DNA of 47,588 bases from Candidatus Borrarchaeum yapensis. Its GTDB lineage: Archaea; Asgardarchaeota; Sifarchaeia; Borrarchaeales; Borrarchaeaceae. The translations under genes and the position numbers were made by a program. Below the pieces are notes generated by a model, which saw only the letters and a list, made by a program, of their open reading frames with translations, made no database searches and was not told the DNA's origin. Below are positions 15,966 to 24,628 of the stretch, piece after piece (the stretch's first letter is position 1; each line of letters opens with the position of its first letter). The DNA is taken from positions 1 through 47,588 of the forward strand of contig JAEOSF010000026.1 of the NCBI GenBank assembly GCA_016840515.1, written 5' to 3'.

Positions 15966-18698
15966 ATGCGGATATTAATTGTAACGGAGAAACCCAGCAT
16001 CGCTAGAAGAATTAGTCATATTTTGGGCAAAAAAGTGACTAAAGAGAAAGGTATGAGCAAATATACTCCTATTCATCGATTTAAAATCAATAATGATGAT
16101 ATGACAATAACTTCTGTTTTAGGCCATGTAAAAACTCTTGATTTTGAGGATAAATACAATAAATGGGATAAGGTTGACCCTGAAAGCTTATTTGATGCAC
16201 CTACAATTTATAAGATTAATGAAACAAATAAAGAGATCCCAAAGGTGATTAATCAACTCCAGAAACTCGGTAAAGATGCAGATGAGCTTATAATAGCTAC
16301 TGACGCAGATTCTGAAGGAGAAAAAATTGGATACGATATTGCAGCTATTATAATGGAAGTAAATCCAAACATAACAGTACATCGTATGCTATTTTCTGCT
16401 GTCACAAAACAAGATATCCAAAAGGCGTTCAGCGAGGTAAGTAAGACTACATTAGATAGTAACATAGTAGAAAAGGTAGAATCACGCCAAGAAATAGATC
16501 TAAGGTCTGGCAGTGCGTTTACTCGCTTTCAAACATTGGGAGTGCGCAAAGTCAATCCAGGGTCTGCGCCTAAAATAGTAAGTTTCGGTCCATGTCAAAC
16601 TGCCGCTCTTTCTTTTGTAGTTGGAAGGCATTTGGAACGGGAAGCGTTTGTTCCAGAACCATTCTGGTTCATTTTTGCTCAAATTGAGATTGAAAAACAA
16701 CTTTATGATCTCAAATGGGAAAAAGATCGCCTATTCGATAAAAAAGAATGTAAGAAAATTTTTGATGAATTGAAAAAAGAAACAAAGGGCAGAGTGGAAG
16801 ATGTAATTACAGAAGAAAAGAAAGCATATCCACCAAAGCCCTTAAACACAGTTCAATTTGTTAGTATGGCGGCAAAACATCTACAAATTGCATCTGAACG
16901 CGCCATGGAAATTGCAGAGCGCTTGTATAATGCAGGAATTATAAGTTATCCAAGAACAGAAACAGAAATCTATCCACGAACCTTTAGCCTCAAAAGATTG
17001 CTAGAACAACATGCTGACCATCCAGAATGGGGTGACTATGTCTCAAAGTTACTACAAAAACGCATACGTGCTACACGTGGAAAGCGAGATGATAAAGCAC
17101 ATCCACCAATTCACCCTACAAAAAGTGTGGAAAAAAGCGAATTGGAAAAATTGCCTGAGATCAAAAAATTTGATAAGAATGATGTATGGTCAGTCTATGA
17201 CATGATTTCAAGACATTTTTTTGCAACCATGAGCATGCCCGCAGTATATTCAGAAATGAAAATAACTATTCAAATCGGTCAAGAAATGTTTAATCTAACT
17301 GGAAAGCAATTGAAACAGTTCGGTTTCTTAGAAATATATCCATTTCGAAAAATTACTGAAAGGTTACTACCAGACCTTAAAAAAGGCGATGAAGTAAATA
17401 TCGCAAACCTAGAAATGAAAAAAGGAGAAACTAAACCTCCACATCGGATCACAGAAACTGAATTAATCAAATTAATGGATAAAAATGGTATCGGGACAGA
17501 TGCAACAATTCCCCAGCATATAAAAACAAATAAGGATAGAAATTATTTTAAAATCTCTGGTAAAGGACGAACGATTCAACCAACTTTGCTGGGTTTAGCA
17601 CTAATTCAGGGTCTCGGAAATATTGATGAGATGCTTGTCAAACCAGATTTAAGAGCATACATTGAAAAACAGACTCGTCTTGTTGCAGAAGGAGAACGAG
17701 ATAAGGACTCAGTTGTCAAGGAATCGTCAGAAAGCATGAAAAACCTTTTCAAAGAGGTTGCAGCAAAAGAAGAGACTTTGATAACTGCCTTAGCAGAGGC
17801 CATAGAGATCGAAAGGAAAAAAAGTTCACCAAAAGTTGAATTATTTGATTGCCTAAACTGCAGCCACCCAATTGAGATTTTTAAAGGAAAAAAGGGATAT
17901 TATCTGCGATGCACTAATCCAGATAAAAAAGAATGTAAAACATCGTATCCACTTCCCGCAGGGATACCCAGAGCTGCAAAATTCATATGCCCTTTATGTG
18001 ATAAACCGATTATAACAATGACCTCTCCAAAAGGAGTACAGTACAATCTATGTCCAATTTGCTGGATCGAAGAAATTGAGACAGAAGAAGGGAAAAAACA
18101 GCGTGGTCCGTGCTTCAACTGCGAGGTTGAGGATTGCAAGGGGAAGGTCGTTGATGAAAAATCACGTAAAAAGTGTCCTGTTTGTAAGGAAGGAGAATTA
18201 GTCGAAAGAAGAGGAAAATACGGCAAATTTTTGGGTTGTTCTAATTATCCCGAATGTAAAACTACGATTACATTATATCCTGGTGATCGACCTCTGAAAA
18301 AGGTCTGTACATGTGGATGGCCGATTATCTCAAAACTCTCAAAAAATAAAAAACGTTACTACAAGTGTTCGAACAAAGAATGCACTGAAGAAATTGATTA
18401 TAAAGAGGCGCGAAAACATGAAAGTGGGATAATAAAATGTCCCGCTTGTGGTAAAGGAGAGTTGATTGAACGTACAGGAAAATTTGGTAGATTTCTTGGC
18501 TGCTCTAATTATCCCGAATGCAAAACCACGATTACATTATATCCCGGTGACAATCCATTAAAAACTGCCTGTCCTAAATGCGGATTTCCTCTTATCAGTA
18601 AACTTTCAAAACAAAAGAACCGGTACTGGAAATGTCCTAATAAAGAATGCGATTATATTGATTTTCCAAAAGCAACGACCAAAAAAAAGACAAGTTAG
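15966..18698 (+). CDS. topA: DNA topoisomerase I (type IA) with extended zinc-ribbon tail
   Basis: Relaxes negative supercoils through a covalent tyrosine intermediate. The N-terminal TOPRIM domain (MRILIVTEKPSIA; acidic residues in ATDADSEGEKIG) is followed by the active-site tyrosine in SYPRTETE (about residue 328) and NGIGTDATIPQHI. From about residue 628 the tail carries six cysteine-rich zinc-binding modules. A pair of these is duplicated: CPVCKEGELVERRGKYGKFL recurs as CPACGKGELIERTGKFGRFL exactly 88 residues later. At 910 residues it is long for an archaeal enzyme, because of the tail. The ATG has GAGG nine bases upstream. It is flanked by two related IS relics. Confidence 0.95.
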   Translation: MRILIVTEKPSIARRISHILGKKVTKEKGMSKYTPIHRFKINNDDMTITSVLGHVKTLDFEDKYNKWDKVDPESLFDAPTIYKINETNKEIPKVINQLQKLGKDADELIIATDADSEGEKIGYDIAAIIMEVNPNITVHRMLFSAVTKQDIQKAFSEVSKTTLDSNIVEKVESRQEIDLRSGSAFTRFQTLGVRKVNPGSAPKIVSFGPCQTAALSFVVGRHLEREAFVPEPFWFIFAQIEIEKQLYDLKWEKDRLFDKKECKKIFDELKKETKGRVEDVITEEKKAYPPKPLNTVQFVSMAAKHLQIASERAMEIAERLYNAGIISYPRTETEIYPRTFSLKRLLEQHADHPEWGDYVSKLLQKRIRATRGKRDDKAHPPIHPTKSVEKSELEKLPEIKKFDKNDVWSVYDMISRHFFATMSMPAVYSEMKITIQIGQEMFNLTGKQLKQFGFLEIYPFRKITERLLPDLKKGDEVNIANLEMKKGETKPPHRITETELIKLMDKNGIGTDATIPQHIKTNKDRNYFKISGKGRTIQPTLLGLALIQGLGNIDEMLVKPDLRAYIEKQTRLVAEGERDKDSVVKESSESMKNLFKEVAAKEETLITALAEAIEIERKKSSPKVELFDCLNCSHPIEIFKGKKGYYLRCTNPDKKECKTSYPLPAGIPRAAKFICPLCDKPIITMTSPKGVQYNLCPICWIEEIETEEGKKQRGPCFNCEVEDCKGKVVDEKSRKKCPVCKEGELVERRGKYGKFLGCSNYPECKTTITLYPGDRPLKKVCTCGWPIISKLSKNKKRYYKCSNKECTEEIDYKEARKHESGIIKCPACGKGELIERTGKFGRFLGCSNYPECKTTITLYPGDNPLKTACPKCGFPLISKLSKQKNRYWKCPNKECDYIDFPKATTKKKTS

Positions 18699-18773
18699 TG
18701 GAAAATTGAGAACCAGTATACTTCTAGAAGAATACAGATTGTTTCATAGAGTAGATTTTGGATAACGATCCTA

Positions 18774-19271
18774 ATGAAAAGAATTGTTAAAAAGATTGGT
18801 TATGACTATATACTCTTCTTATCTGTTTTAGTCTATGATTTGTTGTTCCTCAAGGAGCTCATCCACAATTCAAGAAGATATCGAAGAACTGTTTTGTCTC
18901 TATTCGCAGTCAGTCTAATGGCACTTCTTACTTTAGTTTACGCTATTCTAGGAGTATTTATAGTTAATGTCCGCAATAACTCGCTGATTTGGGTTCTATA
19001 TATCGCAATACTGAGTTTATTCTTAGCCTCAACATGGCGGACAAGGATTACTATAGCCCCCCCAATAAAACCTGTGGAATCGACTTCACTCTTTTTTCAT
19101 ACAGACGAATCCCCTTATCATAGTTTATTTTTCATGCATCAACTTCTGGAAGCAGCGCAAAAATCACGACTTAACGGAGAATTAGAAAAGACATGGAAGC
19201 TTTTAAAGCACTTTCAAAGTTTGTGGAATGAAGTGCTTTTACGCAAAATAAAAGAAATTCTTCATAAATAA
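18774..19271 (+). CDS. Small membrane protein of unknown function
   Basis: 165 residues, not recognised. After a basic N-terminus there are about three hydrophobic segments: YILFLSVLVYDLLFL, LSLFAVSLMALLTLVYAILG with GVFIV, and WVLYIAILSLFLASTW. A C-terminal soluble helical part of about 75 residues is rich in Leu, Lys and Glu. It follows topA by 75 bp on the same strand and ends about 35 bp before the second IS relic. Confidence 0.6.
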   Translation: MKRIVKKIGYDYILFLSVLVYDLLFLKELIHNSRRYRRTVLSLFAVSLMALLTLVYAILGVFIVNVRNNSLIWVLYIAILSLFLASTWRTRITIAPPIKPVESTSLFFHTDESPYHSLFFMHQLLEAAQKSRLNGELEKTWKLLKHFQSLWNEVLLRKIKEILHK

Positions 19272-19304
19272 TACTTGGAATTTCTTCGTGCTTTTTCCTT
19301 CGAA

Positions 19305-19710
19305 AGCTAAAGCATTGGAGCTCTACACTTCTAGAGTGAGAAGTGTGGGGCGTGCCACCGCCCTGTTAATGACTCCCGCAGAGAGAAGTTCTCCCTGGGC
19401 GAGCCCTATATTGACACAGCCTACGGCATCTCGATGTGCTTCTAAGTTACACGAAACACACCTGAACAATCTCTCCTTCCTTATTACTCTTTTAGAATTG
19501 CATCGTGGACAGACTGAGGAGCTCCCGCTCTTGTTCTTTAGCGGGGTTTAATTTGAAGGTATTAGTCCTTCTCACGGTTGACGCCTCTGTTAATAACTAA
19601 GAGAGCCACCAGAACTATTTAAGTGCTAGAGAGACTGTGATGAAGGTAATGCAAGTGAACACAGTACACTACCGCCATTCATCCCACCCCTCAAGGAGTG
19701 GGCTTTCTTG
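19305..19710 (-). mobile_element. Internally deleted IS200/IS605-type element, copy 2 (MITE-like)
   Basis: About 400 bp, same orientation and family as the element at 15050-15850. The left-end block, including the AAGCCCACTCC hairpin and about 150 bp inward, is nearly identical to copy 1. About 370 bp of tnpB present in copy 1 are missing here. The right-end hairpin is also damaged: bases between two AGCT repeats in copy 1 are absent. Its left boundary is only four bases past the stop codon of the neighbouring glycosyltransferase gene. Confidence 0.75.
19323..19575 (-). pseudogene. tnpB remnant, N-terminus fused to C-terminal zinc-finger region
   Basis: The first about 16 codons (FKLNPAKEQE) join directly, and out of frame, to the region encoding the zinc finger and RuvC-III part (in the right frame EAHRDAVGCVNIG). 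It is non-functional. The deletion junction lies where copy 1 has AAAGAACAAGA in the N-terminus and GCGGGAGCTCC before the zinc finger. Confidence 0.7.
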
Positions 19711-19714
19711 ATCA

Positions 19715-20956
19715 TTAACGAGTAAGGGAATAGCGGAAAATTTCAGTTATTTGTTTGGCAAGGATATCCCAACTAAAGGTGCTTATTACCCATTCCCTAC
19801 CTTTTTTAATCAAAGAAGTTCTCAATTTATCATTGTTTAGAAGAGAGATCACCGTTTCTATGATTTGTTTAGGGTTCTTTTGTTCGATGAGAATCCCAGC
19901 CTTTCCGTAATTTAATGCTTCTGGAATTCCACCCACTCTAGAAGCAATCACTGGGACTCCACTAGCCATAGCTTCAAGCATCACCACACCCAAACCCTCT
20001 GTATCGCCTTTTGAGTCTATAATCGCGGGCAGGATAAAAACATCAGCCATCGCGTAGAAATAGGGGAGTTCTTGGTCTGGGACGATCCCGCAGAATACAA
20101 CGTTCTCTCCCATTCTTTCCGATAATTGTCTCAGGGGTTCTTTCTCAGGGCCATCTCCTATAATTACCAACTGCACTTTTGGAAACTCTTTTCGTATTGA
20201 GGGTAATGCATCTATTAGATATCTTATACCTTTCCGCTCAACCAATCTACAAACAGTAAGAAGAATAGGATCGCCATTACAATTATATTTTTTCCTAACA
20301 ACGGAACCATCTAAATGTGGATTGAATTTTTTAGGATCTACGCCTGGGTAAACCATTTTCAATTTTTTGGGGTTAACACCCATACGTTCAATTTCTTTTT
20401 TTGTGAAATTTGAATTAGGTATAATTACATCAGCCATTTTGAAGACTAAGTCAAGGGCAGGCATCATAAACTGATACTTAGATTGAGAAAGGGCAATTTC
20501 AACAGGAAACGTCCCAACAATCAGCGGTCGGTTAAAAATGCGTTTAACCAAGATTCCTATGAGTCCTTGTGGGAGAGCCCAGAAAGGGCAGATTATATCG
20601 GCATTATAGTTCTTACAAATTTCTATAGTCTTCCGTGCAGCATTTAGCAAGTAAAAAGGCGTAAGCATTTTTGCAAATGCTGATTCTTCGAGATTAGCGG
20701 GCATTCTATCTCGGTAAGTCAAAGTTTGAAGCCATGGTGGGCGCATGTACGAGAAACGATGTACGTGGATACCCTCTAAGGTTTCTTCTTCTAATACTTT
20801 TCCAATACCTGGTATAATGTAATCCTGAGGTGAAACGACATGAATCTCAAAACCAAGTTTTACAACCCGAGTAAACAATTCAAAAAGAAATGGAGAAACT
20901 GGATCGTTGAGGTATCTAGGAAACGATGGCGTGATTATAACTGCTTTATAAGTCAT
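19715..20956 (-). CDS. GT4-family glycosyltransferase (GT-B fold)
   Basis: A 413-residue retaining glycosyltransferase. The N-terminal Rossmann domain begins AVIITPSFPRYLNDPVSPF and contains ADIICPFWALPQGLIG. The C-terminal nucleotide-sugar domain has VYPGVDPKKFNP, VCRLVERKGIRYLIDALP, LVIIGDGPEKEPL and the E-x7-E motif in EGLGVVMLEAMASGVPVIAS. Donor and acceptor cannot be told; a role in glycolipid or cell-surface glycan assembly is usual. No signal peptide is seen. Its stop codon lies four bases from an IS relic, so the original 3' flank has been replaced. Confidence 0.9.
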   Translation of the reverse strand: MTYKAVIITPSFPRYLNDPVSPFLFELFTRVVKLGFEIHVVSPQDYIIPGIGKVLEEETLEGIHVHRFSYMRPPWLQTLTYRDRMPANLEESAFAKMLTPFYLLNAARKTIEICKNYNADIICPFWALPQGLIGILVKRIFNRPLIVGTFPVEIALSQSKYQFMMPALDLVFKMADVIIPNSNFTKKEIERMGVNPKKLKMVYPGVDPKKFNPHLDGSVVRKKYNCNGDPILLTVCRLVERKGIRYLIDALPSIRKEFPKVQLVIIGDGPEKEPLRQLSERMGENVVFCGIVPDQELPYFYAMADVFILPAIIDSKGDTEGLGVVMLEAMASGVPVIASRVGGIPEALNYGKAGILIEQKNPKQIIETVISLLNNDKLRTSLIKKGREWVISTFSWDILAKQITEIFRYSLTR

Positions 20957-21302
20957 GAATTCGCACCAGAAACCGCAATAAGCAAATGAATAAATGTTTT
21001 ACACAAGGGATATTCAATTCTGTTTATCAAGATAAAATTTCAATAATGTTTCATTAAAGAGTTTTACCCAATCATAGTGTAGTAGAATAAAAGACTAAGC
21101 TAAAGAAAGTTTAGCGAAGGGTTTGATGTAGTTTTTAATTGAAATTTCAAGATAACAAACATATGCTAATCTACAACTTTCATTAATGATACGCATATAA
21201 AAAAAGGAAAAATTCACCAATTATTTAGATGTAATAAAAAGACAAGGAGGGCTAAGAACGAATTCAGAAATCCCTGAAGGAAAAAAACTCACCGAAATTG
21301 AG
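20957..21302. other. Intergenic region before the PRC-barrel gene
   Basis: About 300-345 bp of AT-rich sequence between the divergent glycosyltransferase and PRC-barrel genes. A promoter-like TATA run and a strong ribosome-binding site near 21244 are the only features seen. Confidence 0.5.
21194..21207 (+). promoter_or_regulatory. TATA-box promoter of the PRC-barrel gene
   Basis: CATATAAAAAAAGG lies about 40 bases before a strong ribosome-binding site (AAGGAGG, 21244-21250). Predicted transcription start is near 21225. Confidence 0.45.
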
Positions 21303-21608
21303 TTGTACGAACTCATCGTGCCAGGAAAGATATTAGGAAAAGAGGTTGTAGACGCCAGCGCCAAACGCATCGGCATAGTACGCAGCATCCGTCTCAGCAT
21401 TTCGGCTCTTCCTCAAATAAAGGCTGAAATTGTCGTTAAAGGCCTTGAAGTCGAATTTCCTGTGGACATAGAAAACATACAAGCCGTGGGAGATATTGTA
21501 CAACTAAAGACAGTTATTAAAGAGGCGCGTGGAGTAGACGTGCGTGAGGTTATGAGCCTAAGAAAAAAGATTTTAGAAGAAATAAAAGCATATATTGCCA
21601 ATATTTAG
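21303..21608 (+). CDS. PRC-barrel-like domain protein
   Basis: A roughly 100-residue single-domain protein. GKILGKEVVDASAKRIGIVR followed by alternating hydrophobic strands resembles the PRC-barrel fold found in small archaeal proteins and in RimM. A C-terminal helix (VMSLRKKILEEIKAYIAN) follows. The listed start is TTG 21303, which has no ribosome-binding site. The frame is open upstream (PEGKKLTEIELYELI), and an excellent AAGGAGG lies 53 bases upstream, seven bases before an in-frame ACG at 21258. The true protein is probably about 15 residues longer. The function is unknown. Confidence 0.65.
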   Translation: MYELIVPGKILGKEVVDASAKRIGIVRSIRLSISALPQIKAEIVVKGLEVEFPVDIENIQAVGDIVQLKTVIKEARGVDVREVMSLRKKILEEIKAYIANI

Positions 21609-21701
21609 CCATCAAGTATTCAAATGTCATTAAAAATTCAAGATTTCGCTGAACAAGGCAACAATGTAAAATTATAAGCCTGTGAGGGCAAACAAATCCT
21701 T

Positions 21702-22100
21702 TCAAGAGCGTATACGTTTAGTTTTTTCGAGGATTTCAAGCCATAAAATAGTTAGACGTCCTATTGTCATAAGTTCGTCAGCATCAATTTCTTCTTTTAA
21801 TCTCCTCATCACATTTTCAATTTGTATACAAATGGCTTGATCTAATTCCGTTAAAAGAGATTCTTTCTCTAATTCTTGAACTTCTGCTTCATCGGAAACT
21901 ATTAGCACCTTTTTTTCACACTGAGGGCAAATAATATCATCTTTTAATTGAAATAGAGGACCAGAACACTCTGGGCACGCTTCATTTAGCATTGTCGCGC
22001 CCTTCCTCATCAATTCCACTGCTTTTTGAATGCCTGCCTCTTCTTTTTTTGTATCAGATTCTTTCAACAGTCTCGCCTGCAATTCAGATTCCTTTAACAA
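21702..22100 (-). CDS. UPF0148 / Sjogren-autoantigen-1-like zinc ribbon protein
   Basis: A 132-residue protein with an N-terminal helix (GIQKAVELMRKGATML) leading into a zinc ribbon (CPECSGPLF...CPQCEKKV). This is the pattern of the archaeal UPF0148 family related to eukaryotic SSSCA1/ZNRD2. A helical tail follows. The role is unknown. It may start at TTG 22100. A second TTG at 22082 is better placed after AAAGGA. It lies between two other conserved small archaeal genes. Confidence 0.8.
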   Translation of the reverse strand: MLKESELQARLLKESDTKKEEAGIQKAVELMRKGATMLNEACPECSGPLFQLKDDIICPQCEKKVLIVSDEAEVQELEKESLLTELDQAICIQIENVMRRLKEEIDADELMTIGRLTILWLEILEKTKRIRS

Positions 22101-22209
22101 TTAATGTATAGTGAAAAAGTTTTAAAAACCTCTCTTACTGCTGTATGATTAAGGAATATGAATAATTTACTATTAGTTCCTTTGCTGATTAAATGTGGAG
22201 GCGAAATAA

Positions 22210-22476
22210 ATGAACGAAGAAACACAGGAAAAATTAAAGCAAGTCCTCCAAGTACTTAAGATGATATCAGAGGATACCAGTGTCCCCAGAAATATTCGAA
22301 GAGCTGCCAATGAGAGTATCGATGCAATAGAAACAGATAAGGTAGACAGCGCTGCGGTAAAAGCTTCTAATGCGATTTCAATTCTAGATGAAATTTCTCA
22401 GGATCCAAATTGTCCCCTCCATGCTAGGACGCGAATATGGAATGCTGTTAGTATCTTAGAGACGATCTCCGATTAA
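22210..22476 (+). CDS. UPF0147 family protein
   Basis: An 88-residue all-helical protein matching the archaeal UPF0147 family. It shows the typical [20 protein letters not shown] motif, echoed by [20 protein letters not shown] in the second half, which indicates an internal duplication of a helical hairpin. The function is unknown. The ATG has a clear GGAGG about eight bases upstream. Confidence 0.9.
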   Translation: MNEETQEKLKQVLQVLKMISEDTSVPRNIRRAANESIDAIETDKVDSAAVKASNAISILDEISQDPNCPLHARTRIWNAVSILETISD

Positions 22477-22588
22477 ATCAATCTAACTTTCTCATTTTTT
22501 CTTTTCATTTTTGCATTATGCAAAGGCTTACATTATTAAAAGTTGTTTTAGTCATTCAAGACCTTAAAAGAACCGTCTATGTTAATTC

Positions 22589-23155
22589 TTAACTACGAAT
22601 TAATTTCATTAAAAAATTAAGTTTCGTAGTCTCCTCTATCAATTCAGCGAGATAATAGGCGTCTTTTAAAGAACTTCCACCAACAACAATTCCATGGCGA
22701 GCAAGAATGCAGGCACTATGATCTTTAAAGCGATTAGCTACGATTTCAGCAAGTTCCTGCGAACCTGGTTCAGCATATTCAACAATTTGAAGTGCTCTAA
22801 TTAGGGTTTTGCTCTCAGGGGTCAATAATTCAATCGGTTTTTTAAGAATCGAATAAAGAGTCGAATAAAGAGAGTGAATATGAATGATAGCCCCTATATC
22901 AGACCTTGTATGATAAATTGCGCTATGCATTGGTAATTCTGATGAAGGTTCACCTCCCTCTATCACTAATCCGTCAAGAGTTGTTACAACAAGATTATCT
23001 AAAGAGATATCAAATAATGATGCTCCCTTCGGAGTAATGATTATGTGATTTTTTCCATTCCGAACGCTTACATTTCCTCCCCAAGCCTTAGCAAGACCTC
23101 TTACATAAAGAAGTTTACAGATTTCAACAAATTCGCATTTAAGTGCTTTTGACAT
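22589..23155 (-). CDS. Class II (zinc-dependent) aldolase, FucA-like
   Basis: Aldolase/epimerase/adducin-fold enzyme. It has the substrate-binding GGNVSVR near the N-terminus, the catalytic glutamate in EPSSELPMHSAIY, the zinc ligands in IIHIHSLYST and a third histidine in ARHGIVVGG. Family members cleave L-fuculose 1-phosphate or related sugar phosphates; the substrate here is uncertain. The reading frame extends to 23197, but ATG 23155 matches the family N-terminus (MSKALKCEFVEICKLLY). It follows pus10 closely and may be co-transcribed. Confidence 0.85.
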   Translation of the reverse strand: MSKALKCEFVEICKLLYVRGLAKAWGGNVSVRNGKNHIIITPKGASLFDISLDNLVVTTLDGLVIEGGEPSSELPMHSAIYHTRSDIGAIIHIHSLYSTLYSILKKPIELLTPESKTLIRALQIVEYAEPGSQELAEIVANRFKDHSACILARHGIVVGGSSLKDAYYLAELIEETTKLNFLMKLIRS

Positions 23156-23200
23156 ATCTAAAGACAACCCAAATTGAGAGATTTGAACAAAAACCAAATA

Positions 23201-24541
23201 TTATAAGTTAGAATGAACCTTGATAACGTCAATTTCTAATACTTCAATGTCTGAATTAAGTAATTCGCTAACACTGGGTTTAGTAAATCCTTCATCTCCT
23301 GTTAACAATTCTTTGACATAGAGACCTCCTTCACAGTGAACAATAACTTCCATAATATTATCATCAAGGATTTGATTAATTTTCAAACTAAATACTCTTT
23401 TCTGGCGAATCTTGTCTACACGCCTGTGCAGAACTCGTTGAGGTGTCCGCTGATCGATGGTGATAGATTGAAATGCTTGCTCAATTCTATTTATATCAGC
23501 GGGTTCTATTTTGCGAGAAACCTTTACAAGCAATCTATAAGTTTTTTCTGTGAATTTAGAGCGCGCCTTGATTTGTCTAATTATCTCTCGAGTAATCTTC
23601 CTTAGATCTAATACTTCTACTTTTCCCTGAGCATAGTTGTTGATTGTCTCTTGAAGTTTATCTAACGAAATGTTGCGTATTTTAGGCTCTTTAATTTCAA
23701 GCACAAAGGGCCTTCCATTTCCAAGCATCTTTGCGTCTATATCTTCGCGTCCTGAGGCGTGAAGAATGCCATCTTTGCCCTTGGTTAATTCTAATGTGGG
23801 ATTGGAGATTAGTTCTTCTATTGATTCAGAATATCGTTTCCCCGTCCCATTACATTCACTACATCCTTTTCCTTGACATGATGAACAGATCCACGTGCTT
23901 TGTGGGATTCCTCGAATTAATTTCCGGTAACGTCCATAGATGAAAAGCGGATTCACAGATATTGAGATTTCTCTGTTTATTGTATCCAGAAGTATAACCA
24001 CATCTGGGTTCTGAAAACTTACATTCTTTCCAGTAAGTTTTTCAAAGGACTTTCCGAGTTCTCTATTTAATTCAGACTTGCATGCTTCACCTGATTCAAT
24101 ACGATAAGTTGCTCGAAGTTCATCCTCACGCTCTAATATTAAGGGCGAAATTTTTGACCCAACAAGAAAGGTGTTGAAATCAATATCTTTGATTTTTTCA
24201 ATAATTTCATTCGCATATTTTGGCAAATCATCAAAGATCCCCTCACATAAAAAACACTCTGAATCATGGGGTTGCGTTTCTATTCCAAAAATTACTAGTG
24301 TTTTAATAGCACTCTCAAATTTACCATGAGTGGCAAGGACCTTCAATAATTCTACATCTTCAAGGCGATGCGCATTCATAGTTAGTAGAGTTTTAATTGC
24401 AAATCCTCGTTCTTTATTAGTCAAACCACTACCATACGTCGCAAATTGCCGACCAAGACAACTATCGCATAGATATTTATGGGATTTCAGAAGTTCAATT
24501 GCCTTATCGCAAATCTTATTATCTAGGTGGTTTTCATTCAT
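23201..24541 (-). CDS. pus10: tRNA pseudouridine synthase Pus10
   Basis: Makes pseudouridine at tRNA positions 54/55 in archaea. The N-terminal accessory domain carries zinc-binding cysteines (CDSCLGRQF, CFLCEG) and a THUMP-like region. A second cysteine cluster (CSSCQGKGCSECNGTGK) is embedded before the catalytic domain. The catalytic aspartate is in SGREDIDAKMLGNGRPF. The C-terminal signature is GGLYVKELLTGDEGFTKPS. ATG 24541 is preferred over an upstream TTG at 24574 because the added residues are hydrophobic and non-conserved. Confidence 0.92.
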   Translation of the reverse strand: MNENHLDNKICDKAIELLKSHKYLCDSCLGRQFATYGSGLTNKERGFAIKTLLTMNAHRLEDVELLKVLATHGKFESAIKTLVIFGIETQPHDSECFLCEGIFDDLPKYANEIIEKIKDIDFNTFLVGSKISPLILEREDELRATYRIESGEACKSELNRELGKSFEKLTGKNVSFQNPDVVILLDTINREISISVNPLFIYGRYRKLIRGIPQSTWICSSCQGKGCSECNGTGKRYSESIEELISNPTLELTKGKDGILHASGREDIDAKMLGNGRPFVLEIKEPKIRNISLDKLQETINNYAQGKVEVLDLRKITREIIRQIKARSKFTEKTYRLLVKVSRKIEPADINRIEQAFQSITIDQRTPQRVLHRRVDKIRQKRVFSLKINQILDDNIMEVIVHCEGGLYVKELLTGDEGFTKPSVSELLNSDIEVLEIDVIKVHSNL

Positions 24542-24628
24542 ATAAATCACTATAATTCCGTAAAAACAACTCAAGGAAACCCGCTACTTCTGTGGTGGAA
24601 GGAAAAAAGACAACATAATGATTGTGAA

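Noticed and set aside
19288..19551. Plus-strand 87-codon open frame
   Set aside because: It is antisense to the tnpB remnant of IS copy 2, whose frame has recognisable TnpB motifs.
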